A DNA stretch of 64,000 nucleotides from Lycium barbarum (GCF_019175385.1 NC_083339.1:46095330-46159329); one strand, 5' to 3'; positions 1 to 11,167 are shown, numbered from the stretch's first letter. Numbers and translations: made by a program. Notes: generated by a model not told the origin, from the letters alone.

Positions 1-453
1 GAGCTTCCCTCTTCAGTTTTCTGTACGTTGGATAATAGTCGATGTATATCAGTTCCGATTCTTAGGAACTTTATGATAACTAATGTCCAGACTTCTATGA
101 GATGTTCATACTATATTGACATATGACTATTATTCCATTGAGTCTTTGATATACCCTGATACGTATATATATGATTCCAGAAGTTCTATTCTGATATAAT
201 CCACAGTGACATCCGAAAGGTATTTGATATGACTATTGTCCTGATTTTCAAATGACAGTTCGTTTTGATTGTTCCATTGAGTCTTTGAAAATGTTTTAAT
301 TTGCATATGGTTGCTCACTACTCCACTCGTGCATGTCTCAATATGTCTTTCACTGAGTCCCGGGCCAGGATATGTTATCGTGCACAGTCTCACTGCGTTG
401 TTCCCCGAGTCCCTCACTAGAGGGCCGAAATATGATATACATATATATATGAT

Positions 454-584
454 GGGGTTATGCTATGTTTATGGAGTTATGCTGTGTTATGGGGTTATGT
501 TGTGTTTATGGAGTTATGCTGTGTTATGGGGTTATGCTGTGTTTATGGAGTTATGCCGTGCTATGGTGTTATGCTGTGTTATGG
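454..584 (+). repeat. Tandem repeat, period about 37 bp, in LTR A
   Basis: About three and a half copies of a unit made of two half-units (19 and 18 bases), each starting TTATG and carrying TGTTTATGGAG or TGTTATGGGG. This low-complexity array in the LTR produces spurious open frames. Confidence 0.85.
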
Positions 585-1082
585 CGCCAAAGACGGGGTG
601 GCGACCATGTTTACCGGGTCCCATAAGGGGCCTGATATGATATATGATACTGACATGCATGATTTATGTTTCAAAGGGCAAGTATTTGGTATTCTGGACA
701 TTGTACTTGTTTTCTGCACACCTTATTTCAGTTATGGTCCTTTTTACTATATTTCATGCTTTATATACTCAGTACATATTCCGTACTGACCCCCTTTCTT
801 CGGGGGGCTGCGTTTCAAGCCCGCAGGTGCAGATACTCGCTTTGGTGATCCGCCAGCTTAGGATTCCCTTTCTGCTGTCTTGGAGAGCTCTGTTGTTCCG
901 GAGCCTAGATTTTGGTACAAATCTTCTGTTGTATATATGTATATGTTTGTCTAGGGGTACGACGGGGCCCTGTCCCGTCATATTTCACTGCTGACACTAT
1001 TAGAGGTCTGTAGACATGTATGTGGGTCGTATTCAGACTTGATCAGTTGTGTCTATATGGTTATTATGGATGTTCTATCGTT

Positions 1083-1236
1083 GTAGCAGCCTTGCCGACT
1101 TGCATATATTATCGTTTCGTAGTGGCAGCCTTGTCGGCTTGCGTAGTATATTGGTATGTAGTGGCAGCCTTGTCGGCTTGCGTAATATTCTGGTTTGTAC
1201 TGGCAGCCTCGTCGGCTTGCGTATGTTATTACGATG
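1083..1236 (+). repeat. Four-copy hairpin repeat near the LTR 3' end
   Basis: Four copies, about 38 bp apart, of a unit containing GGCAGCCTTGTCGGCTTGCG. Each can fold as AGCC, five-base loop, GGCT. Two copies of the same unit are seen on the minus strand at 50338-50400 and at 57690-57750, and looser versions in F (61202-61262) and E (40590-40630). Confidence 0.8.
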
Positions 1237-1339
1237 TGACTAATTGAGGACCTATGGTATCAGTCCGATAATGTTTGACAGGTATATATGGGTGTCCAGC
1301 TCGGGCACTAGTCATGGCCTACGGGGCTGGGTCGTGACA

Positions 1340-1585
1340 GAAAAGGAGTAGGAAAATCTTCTAAACTTTGAGGATCTAGTCGTTTATGATTCTCCTTGAT
1401 TAGTTTTATTTTCATCTAAGAAATGAAATCATCACCCCATAAGAAGTGACCAAGAAGAGTTTCTACTGTTACAATCGTGAAGTTCTTTCAGATTCTAAGT
1501 ATTTTACAAATGCACTATATTAGCTGGACAAGTTATTTCTCTCATCTCCCTATATCTTTAAAATCTAAGTCCTTAAATTGATAGA
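1340..1585. other. Unassigned spacer between two LTRs
   Basis: This stretch of 246 bases holds no open frame, no primer site and no resemblance to the LTRs that I can see. It could be older host sequence or an eroded repeat. Confidence 0.4.
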
Positions 1586-4500
1586 TGTCATGACCCAAAT
1601 TACGGAGCCATGAAGGCACAAACTCCCCCGAGTCAATAAGATATCCACAATCCAAATAAAAGAAAATTAAGTAAGGAACAATGTGGAATAAACATACAAG
1701 TCCACTTTTTAACTCATTAAATCTTAATAGATATAAAATATGAAATAACTAAATACATCCCCCAAGACTAGTGTCACTAGTCCAAGAACTTGCTAAGATA
1801 ATAAGACCAAGTTTAGATGTGCTATCCGCATACTATCTAGAAATGAAAAAGACAGAAATAAAGTAGAAGGGGAATCCGATACTATAGATCATCTTGTAGC
1901 TCCCCAAATCCTCAATCAGCTCCTCAACGGGCTGAATAGTCATGAGGCCCGCACGAACTGGGGACGGAACCTGCACATAAAAAGGTCCAACAAGTGCAGA
2001 GTGAGTACGGGAAACAATGTGTACTCAGCAACATCGTTGATCCACCTTATCTTAAACCGGAAACGAGGGGTGGACTTCTCAATACTACTTCCACACCTAA
2101 CTGCAATTAGTTCACCATAACAATAATAATAATAATGATAATCACAAAAGTCCTAATAATCACAAGTTACAAGCCTAGGTAACAGCGTCTATGTCCTCAA
2201 GTCTGATTAAGCATCAAGTAATCAAATCAATAGAGTTCAATCGATAATTTCAAACAACATCCAAATAAGGAATACAAGAGAAAATATGATATGCAAATGC
2301 TATGCAATGCAGGGCCTACTCATCTCCGGTACATACATGTTCGAATATTAACGAATCGTGACCCATAGGGGACTCGCGAGGTCCATATACTAACTTGAAA
2401 TTCTTAGATCTCCCATATCACATCGGGTCTTAACCATTATAGGCTTCCAATCACAACACATAGCCCCGTAGGCTCCAAATCACAATACTCATCCCTTAGG
2501 CTCACATTACCTGTCATCTAAAAAATCTGGCTCAAAATACCATCATCACTGCGTCCGGAATAATTTCCCCTCGGACTTTTCACAAGTATCCTCAAATTCA
2601 CATAAGATACTATAATAAGCGTGAATATGACATGAAAGACAATAACCAATCAAACAAAGCAGTAAAGACTCAATCTTTAGCTCTTATCCACTATTGAAAG
2701 AGTATTTTAGGAGTGATGAGAATATATAATCACAAACAACACAGGTAAAAAGCATAGAAGAAATAAGTAAGGGACCTCATATCCCAACCACAAACACAAA
2801 TCAATCTATGTTGTCAGCTAATACCCAAAGCATGGCATTCAGAGAAGACTATACAATTGAAATTACGCAAATACCCATATCATGGCACGGGTACCCGATA
2901 CAAGTACTCTTCACCACAAAAGTATCGGGATCCCTTTTATTTATCCCATTATTCCCTCATATTAGTCCAATTTAAACAAATCATGACGCTTAAGTTAAGG
3001 TTCATAGTCTCAACATGCCTGATTTGATGTCCGAAGCTCAAGCAATCACCACACGGCCTTGCCCTTCTTCAAAGCCTCCAAACAATCCCAAACTGTTCAA
3101 ATACGAAATCTACGTAAATACACGAGTCTGTAGACACCCATATTGCTAAGATAAAAATTCGGCTCTAAAAAGTCACCCAAAAAGCCAATCCCGAGCCCTG
3201 AAGTTCAAAACTATAATTTCATTACAAAATCCGGTTCAATAAAGTCAAAATAATATTCTACGAGGTTAAATGAGTCCAATGATACTAATATTGTTATACT
3301 TTTATTCGGAACCTGAAAATGAACCCAAAAAGGTAACCTCGAGCCCACAAGGGCAAAACTAGAATTTTATTGTAAATTGGTTTACTCATAGCTTAATTAG
3401 TCTAAATCCAGAAAATTCAAAAAGCCTTCATCTTGATCCTCAAACCCATGGTTTACCACTTTTCAACTTTTGGGTTCAAAACCCCAATTTTCCCAACCAA
3501 ACACGGATAAAAATGATAACCAACGAAAATAATCTTTAGGAAACAAAATAAAGGTTATATATTTACCCCCTCATAGATACGAGAACAACACGGCGAAAAT
3601 CACCGCAAACGGAGCACTAGAACTCAAAATATGCTCAAACTACTAAATATTTCGGACTACTCGATTTTATACACTGTCCAGACATTTCCTTCATCATGAT
3701 CGCGATGCCACGTGTCGCGGTCGCGAAGCCATGTATTTTTTTGTTTATGAACACCTGAAAATCAGCAACAACTAAATTTAGAAAAAAGGTCATAGCTCAC
3801 TCATACGATGACGAAATGTGACGATTCTTATTGCTACATTTCCGAAATTATGATATGGATCTAACGGTTCAATCGAAACACAAAACAAAGGTCATTTCCT
3901 CAATATGGTACCCTCTTTGCTCAAAATGTTGTTGAAACAAAAAACAAACACCATACAACCAAACAAATCACTAATCGGAATCTAACCAATTTGTGGACAA
4001 GTCCAAAATCATCAAACGAACCTGCTCGAACTCTCAAATTATACAAACGGGATCGTCTTGACCCGATCTTGGCGGTGGTCAACTCCAAATCATCACTAAA
4101 GCTAGTTTCTCAACCAACCACCTAAATCACACCCACCAAACCTCTCGGGAACCGAACCAACTACTCGACTATGTCATAAATCACATTTTGGACCTAATGG
4201 AATCGACAAAACTTTGGAAATACTGATATACCCACAATGTTGACTTTGGTCAAACTTCTTCTTTTCTTAACTTAAGGATTTCGAAAATGCCATTTTTCTT
4301 AACCAAAACTCACTCGAAAGCTTCGGGAATCGAGTCGTCCATTGCCGCAATACATCAATACGAAGCTAATAGAACCAACAAATTTCAAATTCGGGTATTA
4401 TTTCCACCCGTGACCATCTTTTCACCATAAACAGGCATATTTAATGCTAAAACCAATTTAATTGTCAAAAACCAACCAAATGAACTCTAAAATTAGCTCC

Positions 4501-4767
4501 TTCAATTTCTACAGGTCATAAATAATATTTTGAATCTAACAGAATCTTCAGATCGCCAATCAGAGCAGGTTTTCCGAAAACTAACAATTATCCATATAAT
4601 TGAATAACGAAATTTCTAAAGTGAAACCTTCTCCCAAAGTGAACCAAATGACATCCGTTTGACTTAAAATTTTGAAAGCGAGTCAAAATAATTATTACGG
4701 AGCTTCTGGAATAAACGACACATAAAATAGTGCATTGGTTCTCAAAATGATCGACCGGGTCGTTACA
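1586..4767 (-). mobile_element. 3' LTR of element H (3182 bp, minus strand)
   Basis: Read on the minus strand the LTR starts TGTAACGACCCGG at 4767 and ends in GTCATGACA at 1586, giving TG...CA termini. It lies directly downstream of a minus-strand integrase/chromodomain fragment, so it is the 3' LTR of that element. A minus-strand TATA box lies at 3664-3671, with a cluster of CG-rich words (GATCGCGAT, TCGCGGTCGCGA) just upstream at about 3698-3728. A degenerate 30-bp repeat with 'ATAGGCT/GTAGGCT' words covers about 2420-2510. Confidence 0.85.
3664..3671 (-). promoter_or_regulatory. Candidate TATA box of LTR H
   Basis: The minus strand reads TATAAAAT in the context GTGTATAAAATCG. It lies about 1.1 kb into the LTR, immediately after a CG-rich palindromic word cluster, the same order as in other LTR families of the window. 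Promoter activity is inferred from sequence only. Confidence 0.5.
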
Positions 4768-4799
4768 TTATCCACCACTTATACACACGTTCATCCTCT

Positions 4800-5377
4800 A
4801 ACGTAAAGAGAAAGAAGGTATCTGAACTATAGAATGCTAAGCATATCCACTCCGCATGTCCGACTCGATCTCTCAATTATCCTCCTTGACCTAACGATGC
4901 CTCTATAGAACCTTCAGTTAAACAATCTCTTCGGATCTCAACTTCCGAATTTCCCTATCCAAAATAGCTACCGGCTACTCCTCAAAATTCAAATTAAGAT
5001 CAAGCAACACTGAAACCCATGGAATCACATGAGCACCATCCGAATGGTACTTCTTGAGCATCCAAATATGAAATATGGGCTTAACGTCTAACAAACCAGG
5101 TGGCAGAGCTAAATCATAGGCCACCTTACCAATATACCGAACAATCTCAAAGGGACCAGTATACCTTAGGCTCAACTTGCCCTTCTTTCCAAAATTCATC
5201 ACGCCCTTCATGGGTAAAACCTTCATCAAAAATTCATTCGCCTACCATGAAATCCAAGTCAAGGACCTTCCAATCCGCATAACGCTTTTGCCTACTCTGA
5301 ATTGTGAGAAGTCTTTCCTGCATCAATTTGACCTTGTCCAAAGTATCTCTCAATAAGTCTGTACTCCAAGGACTATC
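4800..5377 (-). pseudogene. Integrase C-terminus and chromodomain remnant, element H (fragment 1 of 3)
   Basis: The minus strand from 5229 to 4975 encodes an integrase C-terminal segment with the GPY/F-type motif (YTGPFEIVRYIGKVAYDL) and the FHIWMLKKYH motif usual in gypsy integrases. Further downstream (4975-4800), words such as PVAILDR, RKLRSEE and a terminal ESDMRS recall the chromodomain tail of chromoviruses, but several in-frame stops interrupt them. Reading upstream, the fragment stops at 5377 where element B is inserted, and similar integrase sequence resumes at 14587. It is a dead gene; the family assignment is firm. Confidence 0.85.
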
Positions 5378-8300
5378 TGTTATATCCCACATTTTATACA
5401 ATCGGATAATTCAAGACAATCGCGGGAAGACAACAAGCAAGGCCACATTTTATTTTGTTTGGCACATGAGTTGTTTATGAAAAATCTAGAAGTGAAGATA
5501 ATGAGAAAGGTCAAGAGCATAAAAGGAAGTTGCAATATGACTCTTGGGAATATGGAAGAAGACGAAGGGTAAATTTGGAATTCGGAAAAATTGTTTTCAT
5601 GAATTACAAGAACTAGCCCAAAATATAATTGGGCTTGAAATTTTTTTAAAAAAAAATAGAGGCCCAACCGGCCATGGCATGGGCTAGGCCCATGTGGGAA
5701 TTTAATTTTCAAGCATAAAAGATGACAAAGTCATCTTTATCACATAATATTCAAGAAGCTTCAAGAAATTGAAAGAACAAGAAAGAGAAGGAGAAAAGTT
5801 GAAGGCCATTTCGGCCAAGGGTAAACCAACAAGAAAAGTTGACAACAATTCCTTCAAAAATCAATTTCTACTAATTAGAGGGTCCTTAACAAGGTGGAGT
5901 TGTTGTTGAAGCAAGAAAAATTCATAATCATACAAGTTGCCAAGTTGTAGTCAAGTGAGAAGTTGAAGAAGAAAGGTGAGTTTTAATCTTGTTTTATGTG
6001 TTATGAATGGTTTATACGTGTTGTAGTATGCTAAAATGGATGAAATTCATGAAGGAAAGGAATATAGTATGTGGCCGTGCATGTGCATATATGTGTAAGA
6101 AACATGTTTTAATTATTTTGTCTAGTGTTTGGTTGTATTGTTGTGAATGTTATGTGAAAAATGGAAGTTGAATGATTTTGGAGAGATTGTAGTTGTGAAG
6201 GCATGATGAAGCCGTGTGTGTGCATGGTGTATGTGACCGTGTATATTGGTGAATTATGCACGGATAGTGAGTAAGTTTTATTTAGCATGTTGGTCGTTGT
6301 GTTGTGGAGATTATATTACAAATGGAAGCCTAATGAGCTTAGTGGAATAGTAGTAATTGGAGGCTTGTTTTGGAAGGTTATGTGAATTGAATGCTATGTT
6401 CTTCCATGTATGAAATGTAATGATATTAGAATGGTGTTGTTGGAATATGTTATAAGATTGTTATTGTGTTCATTGGAGTCCGAAGGTTTTGAAGAAAGTA
6501 GTAAATCGATATCATGTATCTTGAATCAAATATGTGAATCGCTAGTGTGGTTGTTGAATTTATTTTGATAGTTTGGCCGGGTTTGAATTCCCGGATTGTG
6601 ATTGATGAGGATTTGGCTATGTTGAATGTCGAGGATGGTGTATTTACAGAGGAAATGCTGCCGAAATTTCGGTAGCCAAGTGTTTCCTTAAGATTCTAAC
6701 TCTAAGTATCCTAATAAGAGTTTTGGTAAACATGACCAAATTGCAGATTTTGACGAGATTGCAACGTGAATTTGGAGTAGCAAAAGGAGCGGAAAAAGGT
6801 ATGTAAGGCTTCACCCTTCTTTCTATGGCATGTCTTAGATGTAATAAGTCAGGTACGAGCCTCGGGGACAACCCTAGTCCCCGGAATCCGCACCTAAAGT
6901 TTTCCACTTTTTGTTCAATAGAATTGAACTAGAAAGTGTGCAAATGATGGAAAGACCTCTTAAACCCTTAGAACTTGCATAAGTGGGACCCGATTACCCT
7001 AGAACCCTCACAAGTAATGACATGACACGTAACATATGTAAATCATATACGCCACCCCATCCGGCCCGAGGTGGGCCCGTTACTCTCAGATTTTCCTTAC
7101 AGTCTTGCTTGACTTACTTGAAGTGAATCCAAAGGGAACCTTTGATCCCGATTTCGTTACCCAATGATAAGTACTATGACTCCTCTAACGAGGGCACTTC
7201 CATGACGATAATGATAACAATGATGTTAGATAAGAGGATATGCTTATGATACGTACTACCGGAACGACTCTTTGACTAAGATGACTAAGCTAAGTATCTT
7301 ATGTAAACATGAAGATGATAAACTAATTTTTGAATCCATTTATATTTCCTAGCTATGACTTTATTTTCTAAAGATTTCAAAGTCTATGAACTGTCATCTA
7401 TGATGCCCACGATTTCATTCTATGTTTCCTTTAATATTATTCTCCGTTGATAGTCTCACCTTAAAATACTCGTTCCTTCAAGGTGAGACAAAGCGATCAC
7501 GAGTATTCTATAATGTAATCGGAGGTTACCGACTTTATGTCACTCCGATAGACGTAACTTTCTTTGGACTCCCGTGCATGCTGGTTATATGTTACAGGGA
7601 TATGTGTATGGACATGTATATGTATATAGGACAAGTATTTGTATATAAGACATGTATATGTATAATAGATAAGTAAATGTACTCGTATATGTATATGGGG
7701 AAAGGGGAAGGGCCACTGTTATATCACTACCTGATTCAGCTGGATTTCATCCTGGATGCGGGATGCCCGGACGCGGGATATGGGAGAGTCGTACGCGGCG
7801 TCTATATATATATGATGTATGATATATATGATATGATGTGTTGGGACACCGTTGGGGAGGGGGGTTGGGAGAGCTGATGTATTCGGCGTCTTTAAATGTG
7901 AGTAAAAGATACCGTTTACTGAATTGTACTATTTTCTGTATACGAGAATAAGGGACACCGTGTTCTGAAAAAGGGGCAATGCTATGACATGATACGCTAT
8001 GCCAAGATAAACTATGATATGAGATGCTACGACCTGACGTGATACGACACGCTATGATAGAGCAGCACATAATATGATAAAATATGACACGATATAAATC
8101 CTATTTTCTGTGTCTACGAGAAAGAAATGTCTCAAAGAGAAAAGGACAAGCCTACATGATAGCCGGCCTGAAACGGAGGCCTTCCCACGTACAGGTTACT
8201 TTCGTGCCCCGTTATATGTCCTATGACTCCATGATATTGTAAATCGTACTCTATGTTACTGTTTATATTATATTTTATGTCTTACATACTCGGTACACTA

Positions 8301-8768
8301 TTCAAACTGACGTCCCTTCTTGTGGACGTTGCGTTTCATGCCGCGCAGGTCAGCAAACAGGTGGACGTGATCCTTAGAAGCTCTACCAGCCACACTTGAC
8401 AGCGCTCCAGTTGTTTCGGAGCCTCACTCCAGCGGTACTATTTTGTGTATGTACATTCGGGCACGACAGTACTCGGCCCTTTCTATGTATAAGTGTACTA
8501 TGTCTAGAGGCTCGTAGACAGATATGCGCAGTCAGCTATGTACAGTTAGATGTGTTGTATTTTGAAGTGTTCGCGTCCCGGTATAACGCGATAGCTGAAA
8601 GCTTACTACTTATGTTTATGGTGACGCTGCTAATGTTAATGTTCAGAAAGGAAAAAAAATTATGGCTCTGTTTACACGGCTTGCCATGAGGTAAAGGTAA
8701 TATGATAGATAAGGGGTGTTCGGTAAAAGTATCGGGTACTCGTCACGGCCCCTAGTCGGGTCGTGACA
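5378..8768 (+). repeat. 5' LTR of element B (3391 bp)
   Basis: TG...CA ends. Landmarks in order: TATA-like CATAAAAG (5714-5721), a 5' splice-site-like GAAAG/GTGAGT (5975/5976), acceptor-like TTTACAG before 6650, hairpin CTGCCGAAATTTCGGTAG (6658-6675), AAAG/GTATGTAAG (6798/6799), the conserved block with hairpin ACGTCC/GGACGT (8310-8329) and GCAG at 8348. Confidence 0.9.
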
Positions 8769-8772
8769 GAAG

Positions 8773-8784
8773 TGGTATCAGAGC
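8773..8784 (+). promoter_or_regulatory. Primer binding site, element B
   Basis: TGGTATCAGAGC, four bases after the LTR end, is the standard complement of the 3' end of plant initiator Met-tRNA, used to prime reverse transcription. Confidence 0.92.
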
Positions 8785-8830
8785 AGTTCGTTCCTAGGGG
8801 TTTGTCTACGAGCCGTGTCCAGTAGAGTCT

Positions 8831-8866
8831 TGTTTATGGGTGTGTAGCGCGCCACACTTATAAACA
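8831..8866 (+). promoter_or_regulatory. Leader hairpin with palindromic loop (candidate dimer initiation site), element B
   Basis: TGTTTATGGGTGTG (8831-8844) pairs with CACACTTATAAACA (8853-8866): 14 base pairs including two G-U. The 8-nt loop TAGCGCGC ends in the self-complementary GCGCGC (8847-8852). The hairpin lies 58 nt after the start of the primer site. Equivalent hairpins occur at the same place in D, E, F and A'. Function in RNA dimerisation/packaging is inferred by analogy with retroviral kissing loops. Confidence 0.75.
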
Positions 8867-8981
8867 GGAGGCTACAGGGCATTTAGGAAATATGACCTTC
8901 TTTGTGTCCTAAGATCGTGCGATAGAGCTATGCTATCAGGCTTCCACATTCCTTTCCTAATCCTATGCTATGGTTTCAGTA

Positions 8982-10387
8982 ATGCCGCCGAAGAGAAAGG
9001 CTACGACGGCCGAGAAAGCCAAGAGGGTGGCGGGCAGCAGAGTCGAGCGGGAGCTAGAAGAAGGAGAATCTCATAATGGAGCTCCCCCTCAGACTTTTCC
9101 TGCTCCCCCTGCACCAACAGAGAAGGAAAGAGTTCCAGCTCCAGCCCCCGCACCTCCAGTCCCACCGCCAGCAGCTCCGGGCCAGCAGATGGCAAAGGCC
9201 ATCCAGTTATTGACCCAGTTAGTTGCCACACAGGCTCAGCGGCAAGATGTAGACTTGGGAGACAGGGCGGTAAGTGCAAGAGCTCGTGACTTTATTACCT
9301 TGAAGCCGCCAGAGTTTTATGGGTCAAAACCAGAGGAGGACCCGCAGAGATTTATAGATGAGATGCTGAGGACTCTGAGGATTATACATGCTTCAGATAC
9401 GTAGTCCGTAGAGTTGGCTTCATACAGGCTGCGGGATGTGGCAGTTCTGTGGTACAGTAGTTGGATATCATCGAGGGGAGCAAATGCACCCCCTCCGGTT
9501 TGGCAGGTGTTCACTGAGGCATTCCTGTGACATTTCCTACCGCCAGAGGTTCGACGGGCTCGAGCCGATATGTTCTTGAACCTGAGACAGGGAAATATGA
9601 GCGTTCGAGAATACAACCTCCGTTTTAACTCATTAGCCAGGTTTGCCCCAGCCATGATAGCTGATAGGAGAGATCATGTGCACCGATTTGTGAGTGGGCT
9701 AGGGCCACATTTGGTTAAGGAATGTTTGACGGCTTCACTCCAGGACGGGATGACTATTACACGCATCCAGGCCCACGCCCAAAATCTGGAAGAACAGTAC
9801 CAGTCACGGAGAGAGGACCGTTATTCAGATAGGGGTCCCAGAAAAAGGGGGAGATCTTCTGGGCCTAGAAGCGAGTATAGAGGGGGCAGGCACAAGAGCA
9901 GTCTAGGTATTTAGGCCGATCAGTGGCCAGTGCACCACCTCGATTTGCAGATAGAAGATTTGACCGCTCCGCCTATTCGGGACCAGATCAGGGTACTAGA
10001 GCTTCAAGATCCCAGTACAGAGCTGATTTTAGCAGGACGGGGCTGCCCCCACCACGATGTGCTCGGTGTGGCAGGCCCCACTTTGGGCAGTGCTACCTAG
10101 ACACCGGTGGTTGTTTTGCCTGTGGTAGAACTGACCATTTTGTACGTAACTGCCCACTAAAGGATGAAGGAGGCCGAACTCAGCCAGCCGGATCAACAAT
10201 CGGTTCATCGTCGACCGTGCGCCCTCGTAGACAGACTTCCCAGGCTCCAGCGGGCCGCGGCCGAGGTAGAAGAGGGGCACCTAGTTCATCCGGTCCTCCG
10301 CACCGCTTATATGCACTGACAGGACGACAGGACCCTGAACCTTCCGCCGACGCGGCCACAGGTACACTTCCGGCATCTTTTCTATAA
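8982..10387 (+). pseudogene. gag: gag pseudogene, element B
   Basis: Gag forms the cytoplasmic particle that packages element RNA. I start it at 8982 (MPPKRK) rather than the in-frame ATG at 8970 because E and F also begin MPxKK. Residues after a proline-rich stretch match the retrotransposon gag core (RARDFITLKPPEF, FLNLRQGNMSVREY). Near 10107-10152 is one zinc knuckle of CX2CX4HX4C form (CFACGRTDHFVRNC), preceded by a CARCGRPHFGQC half-knuckle. In-frame stops occur at 9402-9404 (TAG) and 9528-9530 (TGA), and the reading frame changes near 9900. Coding ends just past the knuckle, in a TGTLPASF segment where protease should begin, so the 3' side was lost or replaced. Confidence 0.9.
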
Positions 10388-11131
10388 TATATGGATGTTA
10401 AATTGAACTGGATTTTGCTTTACCTTGCACCATCCCTTGTATTACGGGACATATAAAGAATTCGGGAAATTTTGGACAAAAGTAGCCATACATACGGGTA
10501 AAAAGTGAATATTAGAGATCACGGAGGCTGAAATAGTAATTAAAAAGGAAAGATGCGTTACGAGGGCATTTTGAACATTGTCAAGACCCCAACTTGCCCC
10601 ATATTATGTGATATAGGCAGTGCGGGGAAGCGGAGGTAAAAATACTAACACTGAGACACTAAAATGCATTAAAGTTTCAAGGTTAAGCGTGCTCAGGTGA
10701 GAGCAATTTCATGATGGGTGACCCCTTGGGAAGTATGCAAAGAATCCATAAATTTAGACATGACAGGTAGATGAGTAATTAGAGTAACTTAGGGGAAACT
10801 ATAGTATCTGGTACGGTTAGAGACTATGAGAAGTCGCGCAAGATGAAGCAGACTAGATTGGTGGAGAGGCAGAAAGTTCATTACAACTCGGGAACTAGGA
10901 TAGGCTTGAATAGTGCCTGGAGGTCTCTGGTGGGATAGTTCATAATAAATATATATGTGTATATGAACGCGTATGACGCCCACATACGATGGTATCAGTG
11001 GCGTGGATGCCCCGGCAACCGAAGCTGCGGTATAAAAGGTAACTTAAGCTCCTAAGATGGATATAACGACATGTGAGGTATCTATGGAGGAGACCTCCCC
11101 GAAGTATTATACCATGCTATGAGGCCAGTTT
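10388..11131 (+). other. Non-coding internal tail of element B
   Basis: There is no coding sequence where pol should be. The tail is collinear with the internal region of element D (about 30340-30950): both have the 5S-like block, then a related purine-rich stretch, a TATATA-rich segment and the words CAACCG and GCGGTA/CTACGGTA. A shared ancestral non-coding module is the simplest reading. Confidence 0.7.
10655..10734 (+). pseudogene. Decayed 5S rRNA-derived sequence in element B
   Basis: GGTTAAGCGTGCTCAGG (10681-10697) matches the A-box part of the plant 5S rRNA internal promoter. ATGATGGGTGACCCCTTGGG (10711-10730), followed by AAGT, matches the intermediate element and C-box. The 5' portion is more eroded than in D (30455-30558). 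This is known from 5S rRNA sequence conservation; no expression is implied. Confidence 0.7.
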
Positions 11132-11167
11132 AACATTCGAGGACGAATGTTCTAAAGGGGGCGAGAA
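11132..11167 (+). promoter_or_regulatory. Inverted repeat and polypurine tract, element B
   Basis: AACATTCG (11132-11139) and CGAATGTT (11144-11151) form an inverted repeat around AGGA. The purine run AAAGGGGGCGAGAA then abuts the 3' LTR start at 11168, as a plus-strand primer should. Confidence 0.85.

Larger units (their letters stand above)
1..1339 (+). mobile_element. 3' part of a Ty3/gypsy LTR, family A (left-truncated by window)
   Basis: The sequence ends in GGGTCGTGACA, a typical LTR 3' terminus of this superfamily. The last 30 bases are nearly the reverse complement of the LTR start at 50135 and 57486, so this is the same family as element A' in the opposite orientation. It contains the block with TCAGTAC/GTACTGA and CCCCC/GGGGG hairpins (769-806), the GACGGG/CCCGTC hairpin (961-979) and two tandem arrays. 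What follows 1339 has no tRNA primer site, so this is either a 3' LTR or a solo LTR of an element lying to the left. Confidence 0.85.

Noticed and set aside
1..1339. A complete element joining LTR A at the left end to A' at 50135
   Set aside because: They are the same family but in opposite orientations, and A' already has two LTRs and a perfect target duplication.
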